This document shows, one piece after another, positions 1 to 12,012 of a DNA stretch of 64,000 bases. Source of the stretch: Imbricaverruca yamaguchii. Taxonomy: Eukaryota > Arthropoda > Thecostraca > Neoverrucidae. How positions within the stretch are numbered: the first letter of the stretch is position 1; each line of letters begins with the position of its first letter. Made by a program: the position numbers and the translations under genes. The notes beneath the pieces are model-generated. The model ran no database searches. It saw only the letters and a program-made list of their open reading frames with translations, and was not told where the DNA came from. The DNA lies in contig JAOTOL010001603.1 in NCBI GenBank assembly GCA_034440575.1, forward strand, positions 1,320,001-1,384,000, given 5' to 3'.

Positions 1-1373
1 ACGCTCTGACTCTGACGGTGGGAGCCGACACACGCTCTGACTCTGACGATGGGAGCCGACACACGCTCTGACTCTGACGGTGGGTGCCGACACACGCTCT
101 GACTCTGACGGCAGGAGCCGCCCGACACACGCTCTGACTCTGACGGTGGGAGCCGACATACGCTCTGACTCTGACGGTGGGAGTCGCCAGACACACGCTC
201 TGACTCTGACGGTGGGAGCCGACACACGCTCTGACTCTGACGGTGGGAGCCGACACACGCTCTGACTCTGACGGCAGGAGCCACCACACGCTCTGACTCT
301 GACGGCAGGAGCCACCACACGCTCTGACTCTGACGGCAGGAGCCACCACACGCTCTGACTCTGACGGCAGGAGCCACCACACGCTCTGACTCTGACGGTG
401 GGAGCCGACACACGCTCTGACTCTGACGGTGGGAGCCGACACACGCTCTGACTCTGACGGTGGGAGCCGACATACGCTCTGACTCTGACGGTGGGAGCCG
501 ACACGCCCTGACTCTGACGATGGGAGCCGACACACGCTCTGACTCTGACGGTGGGAGCCGACACACGCTCTGACTCTGACGCTGGGAGCCGACACACGCT
601 CTGACTCTGACGGTGGGTGCCGACACACGCTCTGACTCTGACGGCAGGAGCCGCCCGACACACGCTCTGACTCTGACGATGGGAGCCGACACACGCTCTG
701 ACTCTGACGATGGGAGCCGACACACGCTCTGACTCTGACGATGGGAGCCGACACACGCTCTGACTCTGACGGTGGGAGCCGACACACGCTCTGACTCTGA
801 CGGTGGGAGCCGACACACGCTCTGACTCTGACGGTGGGAGCCGACACACGCTCTGACTCTGACGGTGGGAGCCGACACACGCTCTGACTCTGACGGTGGG
901 AGTCGCCAGACACACGCTCTGACTCTGACGATGGGAGCCGACACACGCTCTGACTCTGACGGTGGGAGCCGACACACGCTCTGACTCTGACGGTGGGAGC
1001 CGACACACGCTCTGACTCTGACGGTGGGAGCCGACACACGCTCTGACTCTGACGGTGGGAGCCGACACACGCTCTGACTCTGACGGCAGGAGCCGCCCGA
1101 CACACGCTCTGACTCTGACGATGGGAGCCGACACACGCTCTGACTCTGACGATGGGAGCCGACACACGCTCTGACTCTGACGATGGGAGCCGACACACGC
1201 TCTGACTCTGACGGTGGGAGCCGACACACGCTCTGACTCTGACGGTGGGAGCCGACACACGCTCTGACTCTGACGCTGGGAGCCGACACACGCTCTGACT
1301 CTGACGGTGGGAGCCGACACACGCTCTGACTCTGACGGTGGGAGCCGACACACGCTCTGACTCCGACGCTGGC
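1..1373. repeat. 31-bp minisatellite array
   Basis: About 44 copies of a 31-bp unit whose core is ACACGCTCTGACTCTGACGG, followed by variable TGGGAGCCGAC, CAGGAGCCACC or ATGGGAGCCGAC. A few units are 2-4 bp longer (GCCGCCCGAC, GTCGCCAGAC). The array runs off the left edge and decays at GACTCCGACGCTGGCGAG. The unit is not a multiple of three, so it cycles through frames and is not coding. The order of variants repeats with an offset of about 442 bp (641 versus 1083). Confidence 0.95.
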
Positions 1374-1798
1374 GAGACAGCGGTGACGGCGGGGAACGCA
1401 TGCAGCTGGACTGCTCGCCGGTCTGTGTTGTGGACTTGGTGCGGGGATGCCGACGTGTGACCAGTGGGAACAACTGTGGCTGCTGCTGCTCACAGAGTGA
1501 GATGACGAGATGCCTTTGAAAATCGCTTCACATTTCATCACGCCTATGAAGACGATGCAGAGTGTAAAGACTGTATGGGATGTCAAGGGTGTGAACGGCG
1601 TGTGCCAATGTTGACACCACACGTTACCATTCAATGTGTTGGAAATTGATATCTGACCTGCCGGTCCATTGGAACTACGTCACTTGTTCCTCACAGAAAC
1701 TAGTGTTCACTTAGGCATTGTTTTGGCTTTCACTTTCCTTATGCAATATTTGTGTCGTTACGTTACGTTAAGGCCAGCATGAGGCACGGTTGCAAATA

Positions 1799-1801
<3 letters not shown>
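1374..1801. other. Non-repetitive spacer
   Basis: Apparently single-copy sequence between the 31-bp array and the AT tract. I see no coding region, RNA gene or repeat match to the rest of the window. Confidence 0.5.

Positions 1802-1876
<75 letters not shown>
1802..1876. repeat. (AT)n microsatellite
   Basis: About 37 uninterrupted AT dinucleotides. Short YIYI ORFs crossing it are artefacts of the repeat. Confidence 0.97.
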
Positions 1877-1877
<1 letters not shown>

Positions 1878-2052
1878 CAATGTGCTATCTTTATTAACTG
1901 GCACCTCGTTGCGTTACATCTCGCGAGCCTATGGCACGTGCCCAGTGCGGCGGAACGCTTCCATCCAAACCCACAATGTGAGCCAGTCCAGCTGCGCACG
2001 GTCAGACAGCTGGCGGGATCTGGACTGGCGCAGCTGCGAGCTCAGCCAGATC

Positions 2053-2250
2053 AGGTCACTGACCTGATTGTGACCTGACCTGAGGTCAGGTCAGCGCGGC
2101 ACGTGCACTGACTGTATGTGTGGGTCGGCTGGTCGAGCAAGGTCAGATCAGGTCAGTGTTTAGGCGTGCTTGCAAATCTTCTGAATGAATGTCGATGCAG
2201 CCGCGAGTATCAGGTCGGCCGGCTGTTGAGGGTCAGGTCACCGACCCCGT
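2053..2250. promoter_or_regulatory. Cluster of AGGTCA nuclear-receptor half-sites
   Basis: About ten AGGTCA/TGACCT hexamers or close variants lie within 200 bp. They include a perfect inverted repeat with 1-bp spacing, AGGTCACTGACCT (2053-2065), and a 23-bp near-perfect palindrome at 2071-2093 built from overlapping half-sites on both arms. Further half-sites lie near 2141, 2149, 2210 and 2233. IR1 of AGGTCA is the classical ecdysone-receptor/FXR-type arrangement. That it functions as a response element here is inference; no adjacent gene was identified. Confidence 0.45.
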
Positions 2251-2265
2251 CGGCAGCCAATCGTT

Positions 2266-2915
2266 GTGTCAACACCGAGCGCCTTCCGACCTCTCCTTCC
2301 CCTCTCCTTCGTGGCGATCACCGTCATCCTGCTGGCCAGCTTTCTCTGCCGGACCCCGTGCTCGGACACTGATGCGACACGACGCCGTTGCAGAAGCGAA
2401 TGCAGCGACAGCATCGGCGCAGATGCGACAGGCGCGATCCCTCCGATAGCGTGCTGACAGGCTACTGGCAACAAGGCAGTGACGGGCCGCAGCACCAGAC
2501 GATACTGCGAGGTCAGCGCAGTGGACACGGCATGGCTGTCGGGTCACAACCAATCAGGGTGTGGCTAAACGCAGGCGCGCCGGGCGCGGCTCGATAGGCA
2601 GTCTGCGGACCATTGTGCGGTGAGAGAAGCTGATGTTTGTACCTCGCAGGGCGCTGACCAGTTGCCCGCCCGTGGCCACGCCCTGGTCACACTTCCGGTT
2701 GAGTCTGGCTGCCCAGTACACCGTACCGGCGACTCTCCTATACTCTCTGACATCTCATCATACTTGCTGAATTGTTTTCTTGCTGACTTCTTATCATACT
2801 TAGCGTACTTGCTGACTCTTTTCGTGCCGCTGGTATTAGGAGTTGTGTACATCCTTTGTGGGTGCCTGTCACCACTCTTCCCCGTGACATCTGTTTTAAA
2901 ACTCGGCAATAGGTT
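2266..2915. other. No recognisable gene
   Basis: Several short overlapping ORFs occur on both strands, but none shows a recognisable domain. The stretch from about 2740 resembles the 3'-terminal region of a retroelement, whose conserved end follows at 2916. Confidence 0.4.
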
Positions 2916-2979
2916 GTAATAGCCACGATCATATTGCGGATGGCCTGAATGTCAGACAAAGTCTTTGTCTTTGTCTTTG
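2916..2979 (+). repeat. Retroelement 3' end with GTCTTT tail
   Basis: GTAATAGCCACG, then about 40 bp, then AAAGTCTTTGTCTTTGTCTTTG. The same arrangement (GTAATAGCCACA ... AATAAAGTCTGTCTC) recurs at 21644-21705. Two independent loci sharing a 3' segment that ends in short tandem hexamers suggest 5'-truncated copies of one non-LTR element. No coding part is visible. Confidence 0.5.
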
Positions 2980-3513
2980 CACCGCTTCGAGCCGACCGGC
3001 CACCACGGTTGGTCGCCGCGCCACTATGGACACCTGCTCTATCGCCGATTGGCCAACATCGGCACACAGTTCCAGGTCGTAAACGGCGGGAAATCGGCAC
3101 GAAAACGGCGCGGCGCGACGCGCGCGCGCGCTGGTGCGTGGCCGCGCGGCTCTAGGCGGCGAGGATGACCGCGCCAGCCGCCTGTGATCGGATCGTCCCG
3201 GGCCCGGCACGGCTCGCTTCGCTTTCTCACGTGTCGAGGGGACGCGACGGCGGCGAGCACGGGTGTTGCCCGCGCCGTGGCACGAGCCGTGCCCCTGGTG
3301 CGTTCGCCGTCGGGTGCTGTGGTCGGCGCAGTGTGCGGCGGACAGGACGCAGGCGGTTCTTAATCGTCGCTCGCGCGCGGGATTGTGTCACCTTCGTCAG
3401 TGCAGGAGGGGAGGGGGTGTCGCTGGTGCGACCCCCACCCGTGACATTTCCGAAACGGAGACAGCTTTGCAATAGAAAAAGTCCGGCGTTCTCCGAGTGA
3501 CCGGCTATCGCGA
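2980..3513. other. GC- and CpG-rich stretch, possible CpG island
   Basis: The block around 3090-3330 is dense in CG dinucleotides, including an alternating GCGCGC run at 3112-3132. It has no convincing coding region. It could be the promoter region of an unseen gene, but there is no transcript evidence. Confidence 0.3.
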
Positions 3514-3882
3514 TTAACCCACGCCGTCTCTCCGGTCAGATCCTCACCCCCCCCCCGTCTCGGGGAGGGGCGGATAGTAACCCTCTCTACAATCCAAACT
3601 AAGCGTCGCACGAAAACGAAAGAGGTGTCATCTGAAAGCGTGACACATCTGTATCCGTTAAAGCGTGACGACTTGTTGAACATTTTTTGGAGGTAACCTC
3701 ACTTGATCTTGAGTTGAACTCGTTGAACCTAGATGACCTGATCTCAAAATTTTGAAACAGCATGCCAAATTTATATGGGAAAAGGTATGCCAAATTTGGG
3801 CGCGCTGCCGCGCGCCGTTCGTCCACTATCTGCGAAAAACCTGAGGGGGCGGTTGAAGATCCACCTAGACGGGACGGGTTAA
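3514..3882 (-). mobile_element. TTAA element family A, internally deleted copy
   Basis: Both termini are present with flanking TTAA (3514-3517 and 3879-3882). The left end carries the 3'-terminal sequence in reverse (CGCCGTCTCTCCGGTCAGA) and the right end the 5' terminus in reverse (GGGACGGGTTAA). About 470 bp of the family's interior is missing between the GAAAGAGGTGTCATC block and the CGTTAAAGCGTGACGAC block. Non-coding. Confidence 0.85.
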
Positions 3883-4734
3883 AATCGCGGTTTTGTGCCT
3901 TGCCTCTCTGGGCTTCCTATCGGGTTATCAAACAAATTGTTCCGTACAAATAGAAAATATAACGTTCAATTGTTGCCTTATCGAAAATTGCAGCAAATAT
4001 GAGCTTCACATATTGACCATTGTATTCCTCTGCATCAGTATCTTCAGTGATGCTTATCGTGTTAACGTGCTACATCTCGAAGCGTGACGGTAAGGTCAAA
4101 ATGTCGACCTCATTTGAAATATTTCCGAAAACGCTCGAAAACGATAAGCTATAGTGCCAAAGTGTAAAATTACCCTTTCTTCTGGGCGCGTGTTCGGCGG
4201 TGTTTGTGTTCGTGCCAGACTTCAGACACATGTCAACCATCAAAGACGTGTCTCTGTCATTCAAATGTCTGTGTCACGCAAACTCACGATGACGCGCGCA
4301 GAACTGCCACCGTGCCATTAAGAGTTCGATCAATACCATTGATTATCTGGAACATGATGAACACTCCAAGAACATCCTTGTATTCTGCATTACGCCTGTA
4401 TTTCAAAACGACAACATCACAGGGTGCCGCAGCTGTCACAGCTCTTTCCCTTGGTCAGCCTGCTTCTCTTGAGCCGGTCCGTGACGGCATGCTCCTACTA
4501 GAAATGACAGTGAAAATGCTAGTGAAATATGAGCGCGCATAGATACAATTGAATTATAATATCAAATAGCTGCTGATTTCGATTTTGTGTGCACGCATTT
4601 GAGTAATCGGCAAACGAAAATTCATTCACGAGCGATGAAACGCTTCAAAAGGAAATGTCAAAAGTGGCCTCATGAAGAGAGGAGGATCTACATTTACCCT
4701 TGTTCAATCTGATGTTTTCGTGTGCTGTATACAA
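3883..4734. other. No recognisable gene
   Basis: AT-richer spacer. A 112-codon ORF at 4204-4542 has no recognisable motif and is probably fortuitous. Confidence 0.4.
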
Positions 4735-4897
4735 CATGTACCAATGTGGGAGCTGGCGTCCTCATGTGGTGTATGCAACCATGTCCCAATGTTAGAACTG
4801 ACGTTCTCATGTGCTGTATGCAACCATGTCCCAATGTTAGAACTGACGTTCTCGCATGCTATCGGTAGCCATGTAGCAATATTAAAACTAACGTCTG
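4735..4897. repeat. 45-bp tandem repeat, about 3.5 copies
   Basis: The segment CATGTCCCAATGTTAGAACT and its surroundings repeat with a 45-bp period (starts at 4780 and 4825), with degenerate flanking copies. Because 45 is a multiple of three, the plus strand stays open and reads as a 15-residue repeat within a 107-codon ORF at 4672-4995. I consider this fortuitous. Confidence 0.75.
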
Positions 4898-5082
4898 CTG
4901 GATGTAGCTATTTCCATGGTATGTCGAAGTTTATTGCTGTGCAGTCTCCTACCATTTTGAAGCGGGTGGCCAGCTCATGCGACATTAGGGCATAGCGTTC
5001 CTGTCGGGAAGCATTCTTGAATAGCTGCTTTGTAGGGGCTGATATGTTGGTTCACAATTAGATTGGAACTTTGAACTGTTCG

Positions 5083-5346
5083 TCGTTTCCACTAAATGCA
5101 TCACGTAATCGACTGTCGGGCTGTTGATCAGAGCCAAGAGAAATGAGTTGCTATTGTTGGGCTTGACCAGCCCGCCACAGTGTATGTGATATCGGCTGTT
5201 GACAGCTACTTTGCAAGATGGAGTTGAATAATGCTTAGAAGCATGCAGGTGCATGCACAGCAGCAGTAATGTCCCTCCGTTTTTTTTTTTAGTGAACACT
5301 ATCCGGTCATTGCGTATAGGTCTGCATCGTGAGTGGATTAGGTTAT
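5083..5346 (+). repeat. Dispersed repeat of about 265 bp, copy 1
   Basis: Reverse-complement match to 9696-9962 over essentially its whole length, from CGTCGTTTCCACTAAATGC to GTGGATTAGGTTAT. There are scattered substitutions and a longer T run here. No ORF spans it. Sharp ends in both copies suggest a mobile element or a small inverted duplication; the class is unknown. Confidence 0.85.
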
Positions 5347-5939
5347 GATAAACAAAGCCAATCCAATGAAAGCATGAAACATAAAACAGTAATGCAAGTT
5401 TCTCAGTCTGTGAGATAAATACCTAAAGTCGGCAGAATGGAATACTGCTAACCCATTTACAAACGACTGCCAGTACCGTTCGCAACTACATTTTGGGCAT
5501 CACTTTCTTCATCGGTTTGACGTCTTATGTCGTGGAAATATGTCAGATGAAGATCGTGCCGGTCATAAGATTACCAACAGGAAGCTCAACATTTCTCCTC
5601 AGGCCGTCACCGAAACAGCTACTGTAATCCGAACTGGAAGCAGTCACCAGCTGCTGGAAAGTCGGGTACTGCCATCGGTAAACATCCGGGTCACAAGGCC
5701 ACTAAATTCCACCGCCTGTCGCCGCCGTTTCGTCCTGTACCCACTGCCGGCAGCTCGGCCTCGCAGGTCACCGGGTCAAGTGGTCACGTGGTCACACGTT
5801 CGTGTGGCCAGCCATGCGTGGCGGCCGCCGCTAGAAACGCGCCGGTGGTCAGTCGTCGGCCCGTGTCGGCTGCGGGCGGTACGTGCCGGCCGAGCCCGGC
5901 TACAGGGGTCACTCTCTCCCGGCCGTCACGGGCCGGCGA
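5347..5939. other. No recognisable gene; GC-rich towards the right
   Basis: An ATG at 5540 opens a frame that runs into the downstream minisatellite. Its first 130 or so codons show no domain I recognise, so I do not call a gene. Confidence 0.4.
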
Positions 5940-7556
5940 CCCGGCCGCGCCGCTCATCGCCGCTGCGCCGCTCATCGCCGCTGCGCCGCTCATCGCCGCT
6001 GCGCCGCTCTCCGCCGCAGAGTCGCGCCACTGTCCACCGCGCCGCGCCACTGTCCGCCGCAGCGCTGCGCCACTATCTACCGCGCCTCTCTCCGCCGCGC
6101 AGCGCCACTGTTCGCCACGCCGCGCCACTGTCTGCCGCTCCACTGTCCACCGCTCCACTGTCCACCGCTCCACTGTCCACTGCGCCGCTACGCTGTCCAC
6201 TGCTCCACTGTCTGACGCCACTATCCCCCGCGCCGCTCAATTTTACGCCGCGCCACTGTCCACCGCAGAGTCGCGTCACTGTCTGCTGCGCCACTGTCCG
6301 CCGCAGAGCCGCGTCACTGTCCGCCGCAGAGTCGCGCCACTGTCTGCTGCGCCACTGTCCACCGCAGAGTCGCGTCACTGTCTGCTGCGCCACTGTCCGC
6401 CGCAGAGCCGCGTCACTGTCCGCCGCAGAGTCGCGCCACTGTCTGCTGCGCCACTGTCCGCCGCAGAGTCGCGCAACTGTCTGCTGCGCCACTGTCCGCC
6501 GCAGAGCCGCGCCACTGTCCACCGCAGAGTCGCGTCACTGTATGCTGCGCCACTGTCCGCCGCAGAATCGCGCCACTGTCTGCTGCGCCACTATGCCGCA
6601 GAGTCGCGCAACTGTCTGCTGCGCCATGTCCGCCGCAGGCCGCGTCACTGTCCGCCGCAGAGTCGCGCCACTGTATGCTGCGCCACTGTCCGCCGCAGAA
6701 TGCGCCACTGTCTGCTGCGCCACTGTCTGCCGCAGAATCGCGCCGCTGTCTGCTGCGCCACTGTCCGCCGCAGAGCCGCGTCACTGTCCGCCGCAGAGTC
6801 GCGTCACTGTATGCTGCGCCACTGTCCGCCGCAGAATCGCGCCACTGTCTGCTGCGCCACTGTCCGCCGCAGAGCCGCGTCACTGTCCGCCGCAGAGTCG
6901 CGCCACTGTCTGCTGCGCCACTATCCGCCGCAGAGTCGCGCAACTGTCTGCTGCGCCACTGTCCGCCGCAGAGCCGCGTCACTGTCCGCCGCAGAGTCGC
7001 GCCACTGTATGCTGCGCCACTGTCCGCCGCAGAATCGCGCCACTGTCTGCTGCGCCACTGTCTGCCGCAGAATCGCGCCACTGTCTGCTGCGCCACTGTC
7101 CGCCGCAGAATCGCGCCACTGTCTGCTGCGACACTGTCTGCCGCAGAATCGCGCCACTGTCTGCTGCGCCACTGTCCGCCGCAGAATCGCGCCACTGTCT
7201 GCTGCGCCACTGTCTGCCGCAGAGCCGCACCACTGTCTGCCGCAGAGCCGCGCCACTGTCTGCTGCGCCACTGTCCGCCGCAGAGTCGCGCAACTGTCTG
7301 CTGCGCCACTGTCTGCTGCGCCACTGTCTGCCGCAGAGCCGCGCCACTGTCTGCCGCAGAGCCGCGCCACTGCACGCCGCAGAGCCGCGTCACTGTCCGC
7401 CGCAGAGTCGCGCCACTGTCTGCTGCGCCACTGTCCGCCGCAGAGTCGCGCAACTGTCTGCTGCGCCACTGTCTGCTGCGCCACTGTCCGCCGCAGAGTC
7501 GCGCCACTGTCCGCCGCAGAGCCGCGCCACTGTACGCCGCAGAGCCGCGCCACTTC
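5940..7556. repeat. Composite 15-bp plus 23-bp minisatellite
   Basis: It starts with three 18-bp units (CGCTCATCGCCGCTGCGC). It then becomes an irregular mixture of a 15-bp unit (CTGCGCCACTGTCTG) and a 23-bp unit (CGCAGAGTCGCGCCACTGTCCGC), often alternating as 38 bp. The units contain almost no stop codons in any frame, so overlapping ORFs of several hundred codons arise on both strands. These are repeat artefacts. Confidence 0.95.
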
Positions 7557-9695
7557 GCTGGTGAGCGTCGTGTAGCTAATGAGCGAGGTAATGATGTGCG
7601 AGCATTATACTTCCGACGCTGCTGAACCACAGGTACGGTCAGTGTCAGCTCATGCGTGCTTCGCTTCTGGACAATAATTGCGGCGTCATTTCCCGTTGTC
7701 GAGACACACGACAATTTCCGCTTGCCTTGCCTGGTCTTTCTTTTATATGTTGAAGGTGACGAGTAGAAGTGAGTGAATGGAATTCGTGGGAAAGGGCGGA
7801 TATATTTTCTGAGGCGTAGCACTCGTCTTGCGTCTTGAGCCAGTTTCCCACACGGCCTGCCTGAAGAGAGCAGGTGATAGCTCCAGAATGTCTGATGACC
7901 GTCATCAGAAGGACTGATGACGGACTTAATCTACTTCCATGAGATGCCAATTCATTATCGCGCGTAACGCCTCACGCTGCCTAAGCATTTGTCGCTCCAT
8001 TTCTTGTTCGTTTTTGTGTGATCAAAATGCATTCACGGAAGCAGAGAACGTGTACTCATTGATCACATGGATACAATAGCTCACATGTACGGGCGTGGCT
8101 CCATGTCCGCGTAGTTGTACTGACATAAACACGATGCTCCAGAGGGTTTCTGCAGCAGATCTTTCAAGCCCATTGGACGGAAGTTTTGATGGACAGAAAC
8201 AGTTTAAGCGTTGGCAGACAAATCGTATCACCTGACGAGATCACGTGAGGACGAAAAGGTGTGCAGCTTTTCACGTTTGTACTCAAAGAGTCAGGTCCTA
8301 GGTAGGCATAAATGATGCCTATGTTGATGCATATGTGTTATATGCATAGGGATATATCGTACAGTTAAATAGCTTCATATGAGGGACTTTGTGGAATCCT
8401 TAATCCGGCATTCTGCGTTCATGAGGAGGTGAATTCACTTCCCCCCGTCTGTGAAATGTTCCAGAGAAACTAAACCGCGCATAAATATTGCATGGTATGT
8501 TCAACAGCTGAAACTTGATCAATTCTACCCACGCCCGTGCCAAATACCTGCGAGTTCATTATGCTTTCAGCATGGGTGACGTCAGAGTGATGTCATGTTT
8601 GCTGATTGATTTTGCACAAACGCATCGGTGCAACAAGTTGACATATAATCAAAGCATGCATACAAGTGCGTTTGTAAACGGGAACCGGGAGACAATTATT
8701 CGATACTTATGATGTGGTGTCGATGTGTTATTTCGATATTTTACTTCTATGTATCGTGATGTCAAATTAAACATATTAATAAAAAGTACTCCCGCTCATT
8801 TTACCCGAAACACCAAATTTCGAGAGCACGAAAGCGAAAACAAGCACTCCTAGAAGTGATCATTAAGAATGTCTGCACCAAATTGCATGCAACTATCTGC
8901 AAAATAAATAGCCGAGTGAGACCTCCTGCCAGTTGACGCTTCACCTTCTGCATGGACCCAGTCGTCCACTAAGTTAGCAAGGTGTAGGCAAATACCTGCC
9001 TCCCCATCTGCAGGCGATGGTGTGCTGCTTAGGAGCCCGGCCAACACCGGGTCAGATATTTGTGTTGAATACCACTCACAACGACCATTAGTTTCAACTT
9101 CACATTATTTTGAACAATGATGTCGAACACCTTGAAACACGGATAGCACCACATCCAAATTTGTTGATTACCGAATTTAGCTCCATCTGGTATTATTCGT
9201 TCAAGTACACAGTTACACAGAATTAGGCGTTCATTTGTAGTACTTGAATGAACGGTGATCATGTTGTAGATGGGTGGTAACCCCGGATATTTTGTGACTC
9301 GTGCAATAGCTCGAGGGATCGTTTCTGACCGCAGAGCAGTCAGAAAGTAGTCAGCAGTCAGCAGAAATAGTCTTAGCTACTGCGTTGCATCATTGGAGTT
9401 CCAAAGACCAAAGGCCAGCGGGCGGTAGCCGAGCGCGTGACCTGCGTCTCCGACTTTCTCACAAAAAAGCATGGCGACTGTCTCTTCAGAGTAGCGTGAC
9501 AACCTGCCCTCGCCTGCTTCCCATCAGCTACTGTCGGTCGCGACCGCGTGCTTCCGGCGGCGAGCCGCGACTAACTGACCTGGGAGAGAGGGGAGGGATG
9601 AGTTGCCACAGGTCACCGCCGAACAGACGCGTTGTAGACTCATCCCTATGACAGATGCCAGACAGACTCATCCCTATGACGTTGTAGACTCATAC
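7557..9695. other. No recognisable gene
   Basis: About 2.1 kb of apparently single-copy sequence with only short ORFs. Near the right end the phrase GACTCATCCCTATGAC occurs twice (about 9639 and 9669), with a variant just beyond the next repeat (about 9970). Confidence 0.4.
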
Positions 9696-9962
9696 CTATA
9701 ACCTAATCCACTTACGGTACATACCTAAACCCAATGACCGGATAGTTTTCACTAAAAACAAACTGGAGGGATATTACTGCTGCTGTGCATCCACCTGCAT
9801 GCTTCAAAACATTATTCAACTCCATCTTGCAAAGTAGCTGTCAACAGCCGATATCACATACACTGTGGCGGGCTGGTCAAGCCCACCAATAGCAACTCAT
9901 TTCTCTTGGCTCTGATCAACAGCCCGACAGTCGATTACGTGATGCATTTAGTGGAAACGACG
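9696..9962 (-). repeat. Dispersed repeat of about 265 bp, copy 2 (inverted)
   Basis: Reverse complement of 5083-5346, ending at GTGGAAACGACG. The two copies are about 4.3 kb apart and face opposite ways. Confidence 0.85.
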
Positions 9963-10031
9963 ATAGGGACAGACTCATCCCTCAGAGGGAATGGCGCGGT
10001 CGACGATACCTGGCCGGCGAGGACCCCGTTC

Positions 10032-10945
10032 ACATGGGCACATGGTCACATGGCCACATGATCACATGGTCACGTGGTCACATGGTGACATGGTGGCATG
10101 GTCGCATGGTCACATGATCATGTGGTTGCATGATTACGTGGACGCATGGTCACATGATCACATGGTGACATGGTCACATAATCACATGGCCACATGATCA
10201 TATGGTCACATGGCCACATGATCGCATGGTCGCATGATCACATGGGCACATCGTCACATGATTACATGGTCACATGGCCACATGATCACATGGTCACATG
10301 ATCACATGGTCACATGGTCACATGATTACATGGTCGCATGATCACATGGTCACATGGTCACATGATTACATGGTCACATGGTCACATGATTACATGGTCA
10401 CATGGTCACATGGTCACATGGTCACATGATTACATGGTCACATGGTCACATGATTACATGGTCACATGGTCACATGATTACATGGTCACATGGTCACGTG
10501 ATTACATGGTCGCATGATCACATGGGCACATGGTCACATGATTACATGGTCACATGGCCACATGATCACATGGTCACATGATCACATGGTCACATGGTCA
10601 CATGATTACATGGTCACATGATCACATGGTCACATGATCACATGATTACATGGTCACATGGTCACATGATTACATGGTCACATGGTCACATGATTACATG
10701 GTCACATGATTACATGGTCACATGGTCACATGATTACATGGTCACATGGTCACATGATTACATGGTCACATGGTCACATGATTACATGGTCACATGGCCA
10801 CATGATCACATGGTCACATGATCACATGATCACATAATCACATGGGCACATCGTCACATGATTAAATGGTCACATGGTCACATGATCACATGGTCACATG
10901 GTCACATGATTACATGGTCACATGGCCACATGGCCACATGGTGGC
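10032..10945. repeat. 8-bp minisatellite (CACATGGT)n
   Basis: About 110 octamers, mostly CACATGGT, CACATGAT and TACATGGT, with occasional CACATGGC and CGCATGGT. Every unit carries CATG, and most carry the E-box-like CACATG. ORFs reading as His-Met-Val-Thr-Trp-Ser are repeat artefacts. Confidence 0.95.
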
Positions 10946-10974
10946 CGTGCCACCTGAGAGCCGGGCGGCCAGAG

Positions 10975-11155
10975 TCGACTCGGCTTCCGGAGTCCGAAGC
11001 CCGAGTCCGAATGCACGAGTCCGAAGGGACATGTCCGAAGGCACGAGTCCCAAAGCTCGAGCCTGAAGTCCGAGTCCCAAAACACGAGCTTGAAGTCCGA
11101 GTCCCAAAACACGAGCTTGAAGTCCGAGTCCGAAGGCACGAGTCCCAAGTGGCCA
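10975..11155. repeat. Degenerate tandem repeat of about 17 bp
   Basis: Repeated variants of GAGTCCGAAGGCACGAGTCC and GAGTCCCAAAACACGAGCTT. The second includes a near-perfect 35-bp doublet around 11062-11130. Confidence 0.8.
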
Positions 11156-11455
11156 CAAGACGGAACACATCTTAGATCCGGCTACAACGCTGAGGAGATC
11201 TGACAGCAGTTTCGCGACAACGCCAGCCCCGTCAGGCATAAACTGTGTTCTGTCAGTGCAAATTCCATACATTACCTTCGCCGTCGAAGCTTCCATTACG
11301 AGCGCGTCCAACAGACGAGAGAAGACATGACACAGGTATGTGTTGCTGCCAAACAGCCTGACGTAACAGCAGACCACGCCTCTGCCGGGACGTTCCGCGG
11401 GATCTGTCGCCGATTATGGCGCACATTCTGAACCGCCAGCCTCGTCACGGTGTCA
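11156..11455. other. Spacer between two arrays
   Basis: No gene or repeat is seen in these 300 bp. Confidence 0.4.
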
Positions 11456-12012
11456 CGTCATGCCCTCTCGCGTCAAGACCACTCACGTCACGACCACTCA
11501 CGTCACGTCAAGACCACTCACGTCACATCACGACCACTCACGTCACATCACGACCACTCACGTCACATCACGACCACTCACGTCACGACCACGCACGTCA
11601 CATCACGACCACTCACGTCACGACCACGCACGTCACGACCACTCACGTCACGTCACGCCCATTGACGTCATGACCACTCACGTCACATCACGAGCAATTA
11701 CGTCACATCACGACCACTCACGTCACATCACGAGCAATTACGTCACATCACGACCACTCACGTCACATCACGACCACTCACGTCACGACCACTCAGTCAC
11801 ATCACGACCACTCGCGTCATGACCACTCGTGTCACATCACTACCACTCACGTCACGACCACTCACGTCATGACCACTCGCGTCATGGCCACTCACGTAAT
11901 ATCACGACCACTCACGTAACATCACGACCACTCACGTCACATCACGACCACTCACGTCGGGTCACGACCACTCACGGTACGACCATTCACGTCACGGGGA
12001 CTCATGTCACGA
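11456..12012. repeat. Minisatellite of 15- and 20-bp units
   Basis: Interspersed CGTCACGACCACTCA (15 bp) and CGTCACATCACGACCACTCA (20 bp), the longer form being the shorter plus CATCA. The array degrades to the right. Most units carry ACGTCA, half of a CRE-like site. Confidence 0.93.

Noticed and set aside
1..1373. CRISPR-like direct repeats
   Set aside because: Repeat units are contiguous with no unique spacers, there are no cas genes, and the context is eukaryotic.
5540..7822. ORFs of 674, 595 and 469 codons on both strands
   Set aside because: They are generated by the composite minisatellite, whose units contain almost no stop codons. Equal openness on opposite strands argues against coding.
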